Positions 49,290 through 57,637 of a stretch of 64,000 nucleotides of DNA are shown piece by piece; within the stretch, counting starts at the first letter, position 1, and the number at the start of each line of letters is the position of its first letter. Below the pieces are notes generated by a model. That model worked only from the letters and a program-made list of their open reading frames with translations, had not been told where the DNA came from and made no database searches. The stretch comes from Nonomuraea aurantiaca. Its GTDB lineage: Bacteria; Actinomycetota; Actinomycetes; Streptosporangiales; Streptosporangiaceae. The DNA lies in assembly GCF_020215705.1 (NCBI RefSeq), contig NZ_JAIWNB010000011.1, positions 124,001 through 188,000 on the forward strand, read 5' to 3'. Position numbers and translations under genes: made by a program.

Positions 49290-51227
49290 TCATTGCCTGT
49301 CCTTGCGCCAGTCCAGGCGTGGCGGCGGCGGGCCGAGGTTCGGCGGCGGCTCTCCGTCGCCGTCCCCGCCCTTGCCGTCGATCGCGAGTACGGCCTCGCG
49401 GACGTCGTCCAGCTCGCCGAGCGTGGTCTTGGGAAATGTGAGGATGGCCGGGTTCGCGTCGGCCAGGCGGACCCGGCGGCCCTGCGGGGTCGCGTCGGTG
49501 ACGATCACGGACGTGGTGGGCAGCTGCTGGAGCTGGTGCGGCTCGACGAGGAACTCGCGCGAGCGCTGCAGCACCCGCTCCTTCTCAGCGATCTTGTCGG
49601 CCGTCCTGCCCCACTCCGTCGACTCGACGAGGTCCTCCGCGAGGTCCGTACGGTTGTCGTCACGCTCCTCCGTGGCGTCCTCGACCTGGGAGATCGTGGA
49701 GGTGTAGCCGCCGTCGAGGCGGGGGATCGAGTCGCTGATCGTCTCGGTGAGCTGGGCCAGCTCCAGCCGGTGCTCGGTGCCGACGTGCTCGCTGGCCACC
49801 CTGGCGTCCTCGGCGTTGCCGAGGCGCATGAACGCCACCGCCGCGTGCCCCCTGCCGAGCCGCTCCCGCACGGTCGGGGTCAGGCTCCGGTACGTCAGCA
49901 CCAGGCCGGTCCTGGACGTCTCACAGGCGTCCATGAGCCGGTCCAGCACGTCCCCGCGGAGCTTGTCGGCCCCCGCCACGATGATCGTGTGATACCAGGG
50001 CCGGTCGGCGGCGGGCGACTGGCGCAGGATGTGCGTGAGCGCGGTGGCCACGTAGGTGCCGAGCACCCGGTTGCCGAACACGCCGGCCTGCCGGTCCATG
50101 CTCACCACCCGCAACCTGGCCGGCGGCAGCCGTACGGCCTCCGTGCCGAGCGTCTCCAGCTTGCGCAGCTGGGACTCCAGTGCCCAGGCCCGCTCGATCA
50201 CCACGCGGTCGCTGACACCCCGCCCGAACAGCGTGCCGATCCGTTCGAGCTGCGTCGCCGTGATCAGTCCGAACCTCAGGTCGTCGCGCGGGTCGCCGAC
50301 CTGGGCGAGTGCCCGCAGCGCGGCGGTGACCTGGTTGATCGTGGCGTTCTCGCCGAGCACCTCCAGCACCCGCTCCAGGATCGCGTTGTCGAAGCTGAGG
50401 TCGCGCGTGGTGCGGTGCTCCTCGCTCACGCTGACCACGTGGGCGAGCACGTCGGCGAACGCCTCGGGCTTCAGCGTCGCGCCCAGGTCCAGCCGGGGCA
50501 GGTCCGTCGGCAGCACCCAGACCAGCGGGTCGTCGCCGCCCCGGCGGGCCAGCTCGATCAGGTCCTTGGCGATCGCGCCCTCGGACAGGTCGAGCACGGT
50601 GAGATGGCCGCCGCTGTAGAGGCGGGTGGCGCCGAGCAGGGTAATCAGCGCCGACCAGCCGGGCAGCGTGCCGCCCGCCACGTCGATGCGGTCGATCTCG
50701 TCGGGGACGGCCACCGCGTACCAGGTGAGCTGGCGGTCGTGGCGTTCCTTGACCTCCTGCCACTCGCGGTAGCGCTGGGCGTGCTCCTCCTGCGCGCGGA
50801 ACAGCTCTTTGTCACGTTCCCGTCGCTGCCGGTCGTCGCGGGCCTGCTGCTCGCTCACCCGATAGCGGACCGCCCGGTCACCCTGTACGAGCGCGTAGCT
50901 GCAGATGATCGCCACGCCCCCGGCCGCGACCAGGCCGAGCAGCGCGAACGACCACTGCAGATAACCGGCGACGGCCAGCCCGAGTATCAGCACGGTGAGG
51001 ATGACCATGAACACCCTGAACACCCGTACGGGCCGGTTGAGCAGGTCTTGCTGGAAGCGTTCGCGGCGCAGCAGCTCCTGGTCGGCCTCCGCCGAGGCGG
51101 CCTCGTCCTCACCGGGTGAGGGGCGCTTGGGCGGCGGTCCCGGATCGGGGTGCAGCAGGATGTACTGCCAGCCCAGGTAGATGCGGTCCGCCTGGAGCTG
51201 CGCATGCTCGGGATGCACGTCCGCCAC
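49290..51227 (-). CDS. Membrane protein with coiled coil and degenerate VirD4/HerA-like domain
   Basis: The protein has 645 residues from a GTG at 51227 behind GGAGGG. Two transmembrane helices (about 70-90, 93-113) are followed by a charged coiled coil (about 118-165). The large cytoplasmic domain resembles conjugation-type ATPases in outline: GWSALITLLGATRL at the usual P-loop place but without Gly-Lys-Ser/Thr, and a Walker B-like strand HTIIVAGADKLRGDVLDRLM. It may be a catalytically dead platform for the HerA-like motor encoded next. The assignment is by pattern only. The C-terminus is Gly/Pro-rich. Confidence 0.7.
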   Translation of the reverse strand: MADVHPEHAQLQADRIYLGWQYILLHPDPGPPPKRPSPGEDEAASAEADQELLRRERFQQDLLNRPVRVFRVFMVILTVLILGLAVAGYLQWSFALLGLVAAGGVAIICSYALVQGDRAVRYRVSEQQARDDRQRRERDKELFRAQEEHAQRYREWQEVKERHDRQLTWYAVAVPDEIDRIDVAGGTLPGWSALITLLGATRLYSGGHLTVLDLSEGAIAKDLIELARRGGDDPLVWVLPTDLPRLDLGATLKPEAFADVLAHVVSVSEEHRTTRDLSFDNAILERVLEVLGENATINQVTAALRALAQVGDPRDDLRFGLITATQLERIGTLFGRGVSDRVVIERAWALESQLRKLETLGTEAVRLPPARLRVVSMDRQAGVFGNRVLGTYVATALTHILRQSPAADRPWYHTIIVAGADKLRGDVLDRLMDACETSRTGLVLTYRSLTPTVRERLGRGHAAVAFMRLGNAEDARVASEHVGTEHRLELAQLTETISDSIPRLDGGYTSTISQVEDATEERDDNRTDLAEDLVESTEWGRTADKIAEKERVLQRSREFLVEPHQLQQLPTTSVIVTDATPQGRRVRLADANPAILTFPKTTLGELDDVREAVLAIDGKGGDGDGEPPPNLGPPPPRLDWRKDRQ

Positions 51228-51390
51228 GTGACCCTCCGGCCGCGATATGTCGTTAGTGGGGGCTGACCCTCCGCTCCGTGACAGCGTATGAGCTAGACCC
51301 CCTGCTGCGGCAGGGTTCTCGGCAATTAGACCAGCCAGATGGGAGGCTAGCGGCAGATGGGGCAGGCGTGACCTATTACCATCCTTACCC

Positions 51391-52083
51391 ATGACGGAAC
51401 CCTCCGGCGGCAGCAACAAGCCCAAACGCCCGGTAGTGGTGCCCGCCGCGGCCCTGGTGACAGTCACCGCCCTCGGCATCACCGCCCTGCTCGGCGGTTT
51501 CGCCGAGGTTCCCGATCCGGCGCCCCCTCAATACGGGGAGGGGGCGGTGCTCGATCAGGGGCAGTTCAGTACGCAGTTCGTGACGGCCAAGGTGGCCACG
51601 CAGAAGGCCAAGGCCGACTGGGAAACCGACAAGCGCTTCGTGGAGCTGACCTTCAAGGTGACGAACCAGGGCAAGGCCACGGCCATGGTCGGCCTTCCGC
51701 CGGACAAGCCGGAGCGCGCGATCTCGTTGACGAGCTTCGCCGGGTCGCTGGTCAAGGTGACCCCGCAGATCCAGACGAAGGGCGTGCCGTCGGTCTACAG
51801 CCTGTCGAAGAACGCGCAGAGCGGCCAGCTTCAGCCGGGCGTCCCGACCACGGTCATCCTCCGCTACGACCTGGACGGCGCGGCCAAGCCGCCGCAGAAG
51901 GTGACGCTGGACGTGGCGGGCTTCGCCTACGAGCCGGGCTTCAACGACCCGTCCTTCCACTGGAACCTGATCTCCGAAGAGACCGACCCAGAAGGGCCCG
52001 GCTCAAAAGTGCCCGGCAACGGACGGAGTCCCGTCGTCCAGGCCCAGGTGACGCTCCCCGTGCACGGCGCGGAGGCGGCATGA
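51391..52083 (+). CDS. Signal-anchored exported beta-domain protein, first of three
   Basis: The protein has 230 residues. One N-terminal helix (about 17-36) follows a Lys/Arg-containing cytosolic tip. The rest is extracytoplasmic and beta-rich (FVELTFKVTNQGKATAMVGL, VILRYDLDGAAKPPQKVTLD), similar in style to DUF4352-type Ig-like domains. No Shine-Dalgarno site precedes the ATG. It is divergent from the membrane platform gene and coupled to the next gene by an ATGA overlap. Family uncertain. Confidence 0.75.
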   Translation: MTEPSGGSNKPKRPVVVPAAALVTVTALGITALLGGFAEVPDPAPPQYGEGAVLDQGQFSTQFVTAKVATQKAKADWETDKRFVELTFKVTNQGKATAMVGLPPDKPERAISLTSFAGSLVKVTPQIQTKGVPSVYSLSKNAQSGQLQPGVPTTVILRYDLDGAAKPPQKVTLDVAGFAYEPGFNDPSFHWNLISEETDPEGPGSKVPGNGRSPVVQAQVTLPVHGAEAA

Positions 52084-52709
52084 CCGCCACCGCGTCCCGC
52101 CGCCCGCCCGGCCGCCGCTCCCGCGCCCGCCGACAGGGTGGCTCGCGCGTACTCGGCGCCCTCGTCGGCCTGGTGCTGCTGGGCGGCGCCGTCGGCCTGC
52201 AGACCCGCAACCTGACTCCGAACGAGATGGACGCGCCCATCACCACCGTCGGTGTGAAGGGCCAGGAGGTGAACGCGGGCAGGTTCGCGGTCCGCGTCAA
52301 CTCGGTCACCGTGGCGCGGGCCGTGCAGGGCGCGAGCGGGAAGGTGGAGACCGAGCAGCTCTTCCTGATCGTCCAGGCGTCCGCGACCTCCGCCACCAAG
52401 CCCATGCACCTGGGCACCCCCGCGCTGCTGACCCCGGACGGCGTCACCTACGACGCCACGGACAAGATCGAGCCGGCCGAGACGCTGGCCAACCCCTGGA
52501 TACAGCCGGGCTTCTGGGTCAGCGGCAACTTCGTCTTCGAGATCCCCGATTCGGCGCTCGAAGGCGCGCGGGTCGTGTTCAAGCTGCCCGGGTCGGCACT
52601 GGTCGAGCCGTTCGAGCCGGAGGCCGAGGTCGATCTGGGCATCGACGGCCCGGCGGCGGCCCGGCTCAAGTCCGCGCCCAGCGACGTCTACATCCTGAAG
52701 AAGAGCTGA
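52080..52709 (+). CDS. Signal-anchored exported beta-domain protein, second of three
   Basis: The protein has 209 residues. A very basic N-terminus (RRPPGRRSRARRQ) precedes one membrane helix (about 23-40). The outer beta domain contains FAVRVNSVTVARAVQG and QLFLIVQASATSATKPMHLG, the pattern of DUF4352-like domains. It overlaps both neighbours (ATGA and TGATG), so the three proteins are made in fixed ratio and probably form one complex. Confidence 0.78.
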   Translation: MTATASRRPPGRRSRARRQGGSRVLGALVGLVLLGGAVGLQTRNLTPNEMDAPITTVGVKGQEVNAGRFAVRVNSVTVARAVQGASGKVETEQLFLIVQASATSATKPMHLGTPALLTPDGVTYDATDKIEPAETLANPWIQPGFWVSGNFVFEIPDSALEGARVVFKLPGSALVEPFEPEAEVDLGIDGPAAARLKSAPSDVYILKKS

Positions 52710-53641
52710 TGAGCACAGACGACCGCGGCTGGTTCTCCCCTCCGGCCGGCCAGAACGCGGACCAGCCCCAGCCCCAGCCTCCGTCCCAGCCACAACCTCG
52801 CCCTCAGGGGAGGCCACGGCCGCGGCGGCGACGTCCGACCGCGACGCCGCGGGTGATCCCGCCGGACCGGCAGGTGTGGCCGCCCAAGCGGGCGGAACCC
52901 TCGGTGGAGAGCTCCACCCAGCCGATCCCGGCCATCCCCAGCGCCGGCCCGCTTCCCCGGCCATCCGTCCCGCCCCTCCCCGCCGTCCGGCCCGTGGAAC
53001 AGCCCTCTCCCGTGGAACCGGCCCCTCCTGGGGGGCCGGGGGTTCCGGTCGCCGCCGAGGGACCGGTCGCTGTGACTCCACCGCCGCGCCGACGCCGGCC
53101 CGTGCTGACGGCGCTCGGCGCCGTGGTCGCGCTGGTCGTGGCGGTCGGGGCGACGACGTACGACCGCTATCACGTCTATCTGGTCAGATCTGGGCAAATC
53201 CCGCCGAAGCAGGAGCAGGTCGTACCGGCGGGGCAATCCGTCACGGTCAAGCACGTCAGCTGGAAGTCCACGATGGAGACCGTGCCGCAGGTCCCCGGCA
53301 ACAAGCCCCAGCCGGGGTCGGCCTACGTCAAGATCGACATCACCCGGTCGGCCGTGGACGCGGACGGAGCGGTCAAGACGGCCAAGCCCAAGGAGCTGTT
53401 CGTGACGGATCGGCAGGGCCGTACCTGGGTGGCCCTGGTCGGCGACGACACGACACCGGCCGAGAAGATGGAGATCGGCGAGCCGTACCGGCTGACGGCC
53501 TACGCCCGGGTGCCGGCCGCGCAGGCGGCCGAGGTCGAGCTGCTGCTCACGCCGAGCAACTACCGCTCGGACATCCCCACGGCCCAGCTCATGACCGCGA
53601 AGACGGAACCGGACCTGGACGTACTGCGCTTCAAGCGCTGA
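52709..53641 (+). CDS. Signal-anchored exported protein with proline-rich cytoplasmic arm, third of three
   Basis: The protein has 310 residues. The first 125 are a Pro/Gln/Arg-rich disordered cytoplasmic arm. A membrane helix follows at about 130-150, then a 155-residue outer domain with strands like its two neighbours (SAYVKIDITRSAVDADGAV, YRLTAYARVPAAQAAEVELL). The proline-rich arm could recruit the cytoplasmic ATPase parts of the locus. Function unknown. Confidence 0.75.
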   Translation: MSTDDRGWFSPPAGQNADQPQPQPPSQPQPRPQGRPRPRRRRPTATPRVIPPDRQVWPPKRAEPSVESSTQPIPAIPSAGPLPRPSVPPLPAVRPVEQPSPVEPAPPGGPGVPVAAEGPVAVTPPPRRRRPVLTALGAVVALVVAVGATTYDRYHVYLVRSGQIPPKQEQVVPAGQSVTVKHVSWKSTMETVPQVPGNKPQPGSAYVKIDITRSAVDADGAVKTAKPKELFVTDRQGRTWVALVGDDTTPAEKMEIGEPYRLTAYARVPAAQAAEVELLLTPSNYRSDIPTAQLMTAKTEPDLDVLRFKR

Positions 53642-53671
53642 CGCTCCTCCAACCGGCTGGGTGCCGGCGCG

Positions 53672-55003
53672 TCAGGCGTTGACGCCCATCCGGCCACCTC
53701 GTACGGCGGGCGATTCAGGCGCTTCGGGGGCCGGTGCCATCCGGCGCCCCCGCGTGGCCGCGATGTCGAACGCGGCGGCCAGCAGGGCCATGGTCAGGAC
53801 CGTGACGAGCAGGTTCTTGACGAAGTCGACCGGGGCGCCCACGAGCATCCAGAGCCACTCCACCTTCGACCCGATCAGCGTCCGCACGCCGCGCATCGCG
53901 TACTCCGCGCCGACGTGCAGCGACACGTAGCACAGGCACATCATCCCGAACAGCGCCACGCCGCCCGTCAGCGTCTGCCTGAAGGAGTTGGCCAGGGGGA
54001 CCCAGCGCTCCTGGAAGCCGCCGGTGATCCTCTCGACCGACTTCTGCGTGATCGAGTGGGTCGAGTAGAGCTTGTCGATCCCCTTCTCGAAGCGCGTGTC
54101 GCGGAGCATCGTGCGGGCGTCGTCCGCGTACGTGCCGAAGACGAGCACCGCCACCGTCAGCCAGGTGAGCGGGATGAAGACACCGTCCACGATGTACGGC
54201 CAGATTTCACCGACCGCTCCCCAGAACGCCTCCCAGCCGGGGATGCTCTGCTCGGCCTGGGTCACCAGCTCGCCCGAGGCGGACACGGCCAGGCGGTGCG
54301 AGACCCAGTCGGAGCGCGCGTTGGCCAGCACGAAGGTGGCGTTCAGGCCGAAGAACACGAAGGCGAACTCGGACAGGGCGGTGCCCAGACCCGAGATCTT
54401 CCCGTCGCCCCGCTCCACCATCTTGCTGAACAGCGCGCGCAGCAGGAACGCCACGGCCATCAGGCCGAACGAGATCCGCCAGTCGAGGTCGATGAGCCCC
54501 CGCCCGACCGTGCTGCTCCTGCCGAGGAAGCTGTCGCTGAAGAAGTCGTCGATGTTGTGCAGGAAGTCCGTCTGTACGAAGTCCCGGGCGTCCTCGACAT
54601 GGAACCCCCAGGTCAGGTAGATGACCGCGAAGGCGGGGGCGACGCGGTTCATGGAGACCCAGTAGCGCTCGTCCTCCTCGCCCGTCGCCCGCCGGGCGCG
54701 GATCTCCCAGAGCGCGCCGCGTACCGACCACAGCATGCCCGCGGTGATCGTCATCGACGCCATGACGATGAGCGTCAGCACCGCGATGGTGGCGACCAGG
54801 CGGAGCTGCCGGGCGTCTCCATGAGAGATCTCCGTGCCGAGGTAGAGCAGCCCGAAGCGCACCGCCTGACCGGCCGAGAACCAGGCGATCAGCGGTAGCG
54901 CGCACTTCCCGGCGATGCGCAGCGCGTGCAAGGGCAGTGAGAACGGCGACGGCATCGGTCCCGGTGCGGACACGGGCCGGGACGGGGCCATCACTCCTGA
55001 CAT
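53672..55003 (-). CDS. Multispanning membrane protein of the HerA-like locus
   Basis: The protein has 443 residues from the ATG at 55003; ATG 55042 is an alternative start. About eight transmembrane helices are spread along the chain (for example LRLVATIAVLTLIVMASMTI, FGLMAVAFLLRALF, WLTVAVLVFGTY, VTVLTMALLAAAFDIAAT). The fold is not one I recognise. It converges on the three-gene operon with 30 bp between stops. An imperfect palindrome ATGTC-GA-GACAT (55031-55042) overlaps the start region. It is assigned to the locus by position only. Confidence 0.7.
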   Translation of the reverse strand: MSGVMAPSRPVSAPGPMPSPFSLPLHALRIAGKCALPLIAWFSAGQAVRFGLLYLGTEISHGDARQLRLVATIAVLTLIVMASMTITAGMLWSVRGALWEIRARRATGEEDERYWVSMNRVAPAFAVIYLTWGFHVEDARDFVQTDFLHNIDDFFSDSFLGRSSTVGRGLIDLDWRISFGLMAVAFLLRALFSKMVERGDGKISGLGTALSEFAFVFFGLNATFVLANARSDWVSHRLAVSASGELVTQAEQSIPGWEAFWGAVGEIWPYIVDGVFIPLTWLTVAVLVFGTYADDARTMLRDTRFEKGIDKLYSTHSITQKSVERITGGFQERWVPLANSFRQTLTGGVALFGMMCLCYVSLHVGAEYAMRGVRTLIGSKVEWLWMLVGAPVDFVKNLLVTVLTMALLAAAFDIAATRGRRMAPAPEAPESPAVRGGRMGVNA

Positions 55004-55164
55004 CGCGGACACCCACCGGATCCTACCGATATGTCGAGACATGCGACTACCAGGCAAGATGATCGCCACGCATTCAGGGCGATCCAGAAAGGATCATTGC
55101 GAGATACCCACAACAGACCAGGGCGCCCGGCGCAATCCGGCAAGATGTGGGGGAACATGGCGAC

Positions 55165-55719
55165 ATGGAGGCACGGCCCGCGCTGGACACAGATCCGGTC
55201 ATCGTCGGGCAACGAGTGCGGCTGCTACGCCAGGCGGTGGGCGTGTCGCTGTCCGAGCTGGCCAGGCGCGCCGGCATCGACCAGGCCACGCTGTCCGAGG
55301 TGGAGGCCGGCCTGCTCAAGCCGACGGCGGAGATGCTCTGGGCCATCACCGCTCAGCTCGGCGTGCCGATCGGCGCGATACTCGACACACCGCCATCACC
55401 GCAGCTCGTGCGCGGCACGGCGATCGAGGCCGCGCTGCTGGAGGTGTTCGAGGACGAGCGGGTGACCTATGAGCTCTATCGGCTGCGCATCCCGCCCGGT
55501 ATCACCCAGACCTCCGTCGCGCATCTCGACGGGGTGACCGAGCACCTCACGGTCTACGCCGGCACGCTGATCGCGGGGCCGATGGACGCGCCGCTGACGG
55601 CCGGCCCCGGTCACCACATCTGGTGGCGCTCGGACGTCCCGCACGGCTACCGCGCGGTCCCGCCGGACGAGGTCAGAGCCTCGCTGGTGATGCGCTACCC
55701 GACGAACACCCGTACCTGA
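55165..55719 (+). CDS. XRE-family regulator with C-terminal cupin
   Basis: The protein has 184 residues from the ATG at 55165 (GGGGGA site); a GTG 18 bp upstream is also possible. The helix-turn-helix reads VGVSLSELARRAGIDQATLSE followed by VEAGLLKPTAEML. A cupin-like sensor domain follows (LTVYAGTLIAGPMD, GPGHHIWWRSDVPHGY). This architecture is common in regulators of amino acid or polyamine metabolism. It is divergent from the multispanning membrane protein gene, which it may control. Confidence 0.88.
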   Translation: MEARPALDTDPVIVGQRVRLLRQAVGVSLSELARRAGIDQATLSEVEAGLLKPTAEMLWAITAQLGVPIGAILDTPPSPQLVRGTAIEAALLEVFEDERVTYELYRLRIPPGITQTSVAHLDGVTEHLTVYAGTLIAGPMDAPLTAGPGHHIWWRSDVPHGYRAVPPDEVRASLVMRYPTNTRT

Positions 55720-55730
55720 CGGACGCCCAG

Positions 55731-55800
55731 GACAGGCGCCCAGGGCAGGCCCTCAGAACGGGCCCTCAGGACAGAGGGCGCTCAGGACAGGGCCGCTCAG
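55731..55800. repeat. Short degenerate tandem repeat between convergent genes
   Basis: Units of 13-16 bp built on CAGGACAGGGC (variants CAGGGCAGGCCCT, CAGAACGGGCCCT, CAGGACAGAGGGCGCT, CAGGACAGGGCCGCT) fill the gap between the XRE-cupin and Ada-like genes and run up to the latter's stop codon. Confidence 0.65.
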
Positions 55801-56537
55801 GCGGCCAGGGCGGGCCTGCAGGTGCGGCAGGGCCGGTAACCGGCCTCCTGGGCCTGCGCCAGGCTGCGGAAGCCGTGCCGGTGCGCTGCGGTGATGCGCC
55901 GGGCGTTGTGACAGGTCGGGAAGCACACCACACCGGTGGTGTCGCTGGCCAGGTAGAACACCCGCGCCCGCGCCAGCCGCCGCACCGCGTCCAGATCCAC
56001 GCCCTCGGCCACCAGCAGCCGCTCCTTGGCCGCCGCCCCGAACACGTAGTCGCCCGCCACCCCGTCGGACCTGGTCACCCGGTGGCACGGGACGAGCAGC
56101 GGCACCGGGTTCGCGCCCAGCGCCGCGCCCACCGCGCGTACCGCCTTGGGCCGGCCGACCTGAGCCGCGATCCAGGCGTAGGGCCGTACCTCCCCTCTGG
56201 GGATCGTCCGGGCGGCCAGCAGGACGTCGCGCTGGAAGTCGCTCAGCCCCCGCAGGTCGAGCGCGACCCCCGAGGAACGTCCGGTACGCAGCGCGGGCAG
56301 CAGCCCGGCGGGCGGCCGGTCGGCGGGCAGCAGCGGACGTCCGGCACGCGCCCTGAAGGCGGCGGCGAAGCCCTCGCCCCGATGAACGTAGGCGATGCCC
56401 TGGCCGGTGAACGCGACGGACAGCTCCCCGAGCGGGCTCGGCGCCGTCAACCAGCGCGCGGCGATCCGCTCGAGCAGCCCGTCGGGCGCGTCCGTGGCGA
56501 GTGCCGCGAGCCCGGCGAGCAGCGGGTCCTGGGTCAT
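55797..56537 (-). CDS. O6-alkylguanine-DNA alkyltransferase with C-terminal Ada zinc domain
   Basis: The protein has 246 residues. The alkyltransferase domain comes first, with the helix-turn-helix segment VGRPKAVRAVGAALGANPVP and acceptor Cys in LVPCHRVTRSDG. It is followed at about 190-246 by an Ada-type Cys4 zinc domain: VCFPTCHNARRI and YRPCRTCRP. E. coli Ada has the zinc domain first and an AraC HTH, which is absent here. The fusion could repair both methylated bases and methylphosphotriesters. It is translationally coupled to an ECF sigma factor gene upstream, which suggests alkylation-linked regulation. Confidence 0.9.
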   Translation of the reverse strand: MTQDPLLAGLAALATDAPDGLLERIAARWLTAPSPLGELSVAFTGQGIAYVHRGEGFAAAFRARAGRPLLPADRPPAGLLPALRTGRSSGVALDLRGLSDFQRDVLLAARTIPRGEVRPYAWIAAQVGRPKAVRAVGAALGANPVPLLVPCHRVTRSDGVAGDYVFGAAAKERLLVAEGVDLDAVRRLARARVFYLASDTTGVVCFPTCHNARRITAAHRHGFRSLAQAQEAGYRPCRTCRPALAA

Positions 56538-57094
56538 TGGACACCTCCAAGTGTGCGCAGTCGCCGCAGGCCCCGCGACACATGCGACTTGACTGTGCCC
56601 TGCGGAATCCTGAGGACCGTGGCGATCTCATGGACCGGCAGATCGACGACATGCCTGAGCACCACGGCCACCCGCTGATCCTCCGGCAGCATGCTGAGCA
56701 TTTCGGCGAGTTTGTCACCGGTCTCGTGCCGCACCGCAGCGTCCTCGACGCTCTCCCGTGGATCAACGGTATCGACCGGCTCCTCGTGCAGATCGGGGGG
56801 CGGCTTCCGGGACTTGGTACGGGCGCAGTTGCGCCAGATGTTCAGCAGGATCGTCAGGAGCCAGGCCCGAGGCTGCAGGGCGGCGATCCGTTCCCGCTCG
56901 TAGCCGGCGACGGCACGGTAGGCGCGCAGGAACGTCTCAGCGGTGAGGTCCTCGGCATCGGCCCATCGCCCGCTCAGCCGCAGCGCGGTCGAGAAGACCA
57001 CGCCGCGATAGGCGCCGAACAGCTCGGCGAACCCTCCGTCGAGGTCGTCGAGCAGCGCCTTTCGCACCGGGTCGAGACAGTCGATGTCACTCAC
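56534..57094 (-). CDS. ECF sigma factor
   Basis: The protein has 186 residues from a likely GTG at 57094 (weak ribosome site; an upstream start at 57145 is possible). Region 2 reads DAEDLTAETFLRAYRAVAGYE, region 2.4 WLLTILLNIWRNCARTKSR, and region 4 LPVHEIATVLRIPQGTVKSH. The spacing is ordinary ECF. No anti-sigma gene is adjacent; instead its stop overlaps the start of the Ada-like gene (ATGA). Confidence 0.92.
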   Translation of the reverse strand: MSDIDCLDPVRKALLDDLDGGFAELFGAYRGVVFSTALRLSGRWADAEDLTAETFLRAYRAVAGYERERIAALQPRAWLLTILLNIWRNCARTKSRKPPPDLHEEPVDTVDPRESVEDAAVRHETGDKLAEMLSMLPEDQRVAVVLRHVVDLPVHEIATVLRIPQGTVKSHVSRGLRRLRTLGGVQ

Positions 57095-57255
57095 ACCAGG
57101 TACAACACCACCGGACCTGATTCCGTTGCACCCTTGACCGGCCATGGTCTCACCGTCTCGTCACGGCGCCCGGCCCCGTGCGGGGTCAGCGGCCGTATTC
57201 CTGGAGGCCCCCCGCCCCGTGCGGCGGGTGGCGGCCTGCCGGGCTTGCCGTAACA

Positions 57256-57291
57256 GAAAAAGGCCCACGTCCGAGATCAGACGCAGGCCTT
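57256..57291 (-). terminator. Terminator of the sulfur operon
   Basis: On the minus strand AAGGCCTGCGTC pairs with GACGTGGGCCTT (two wobble pairs) around an 8-nt loop and is followed by a U-run. It lies 20 bp past the DUF1416 stop and closes the DUF4395-rhodanese-DUF1416 transcript. Confidence 0.85.
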
Positions 57292-57310
57292 CTTCCAGAT
57301 ATTTCGTGGG

Positions 57311-57637
57311 TCAGACGGCGACGGCCAGCTGAGCCACTTCGCCCAGCTTCGCCTGGACCTTGACGTCACGCGTGACGCCGCCGCCGGCGATGATGCGCAC
57401 CGTCCAGTCGCCAGGTGCGGCGAAGAAGCGGAACACGCCCTCGTCGGACACGACGACCTCGCCGGTGAACTCGCCGGAGTGGTCGAGCAGCCGCGCGTAG
57501 GCGGTGCCGGCGCCCGTCACGACGCCCTGGATCACGGACTGGGTGGACAGGTCGATCCCCGCGGGCAGCGCGATCGTCTGCTCCGGAGCTCCGCACCCCG
57601 GTGCGGTCTGTACGTTCTGAGCAGTCTGAGTGGTCAT
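57311..57637 (-). CDS. DUF1416 protein (SseC-like)
   Basis: The protein has 108 residues from the ATG at 57637, overlapping the rhodanese stop by one base. It is a small transthyretin-like beta protein: SVIQGVVTGAGTAYARLLD, VFRFFAAPGDWTVRIIAGGG. It corresponds to M. tuberculosis SseC, always found beside the CysA-type rhodanese. A conserved GCGAPEQ near the N-terminus has the only Cys. The role in sulfur metabolism is inferred from linkage. Confidence 0.9.
   Translation of the reverse strand: MTTQTAQNVQTAPGCGAPEQTIALPAGIDLSTQSVIQGVVTGAGTAYARLLDHSGEFTGEVVVSDEGVFRFFAAPGDWTVRIIAGGGVTRDVKVQAKLGEVAQLAVAV

Noticed and set aside
46038..49441. Very long open frames (985 codons on plus, 1010 codons on minus) over the HerA-like gene
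   Set aside because: Both are shadows: they lack motifs and have Arg/Gly/Ala-biased, low-complexity translations, while the 987-residue frame has clear Walker motifs.
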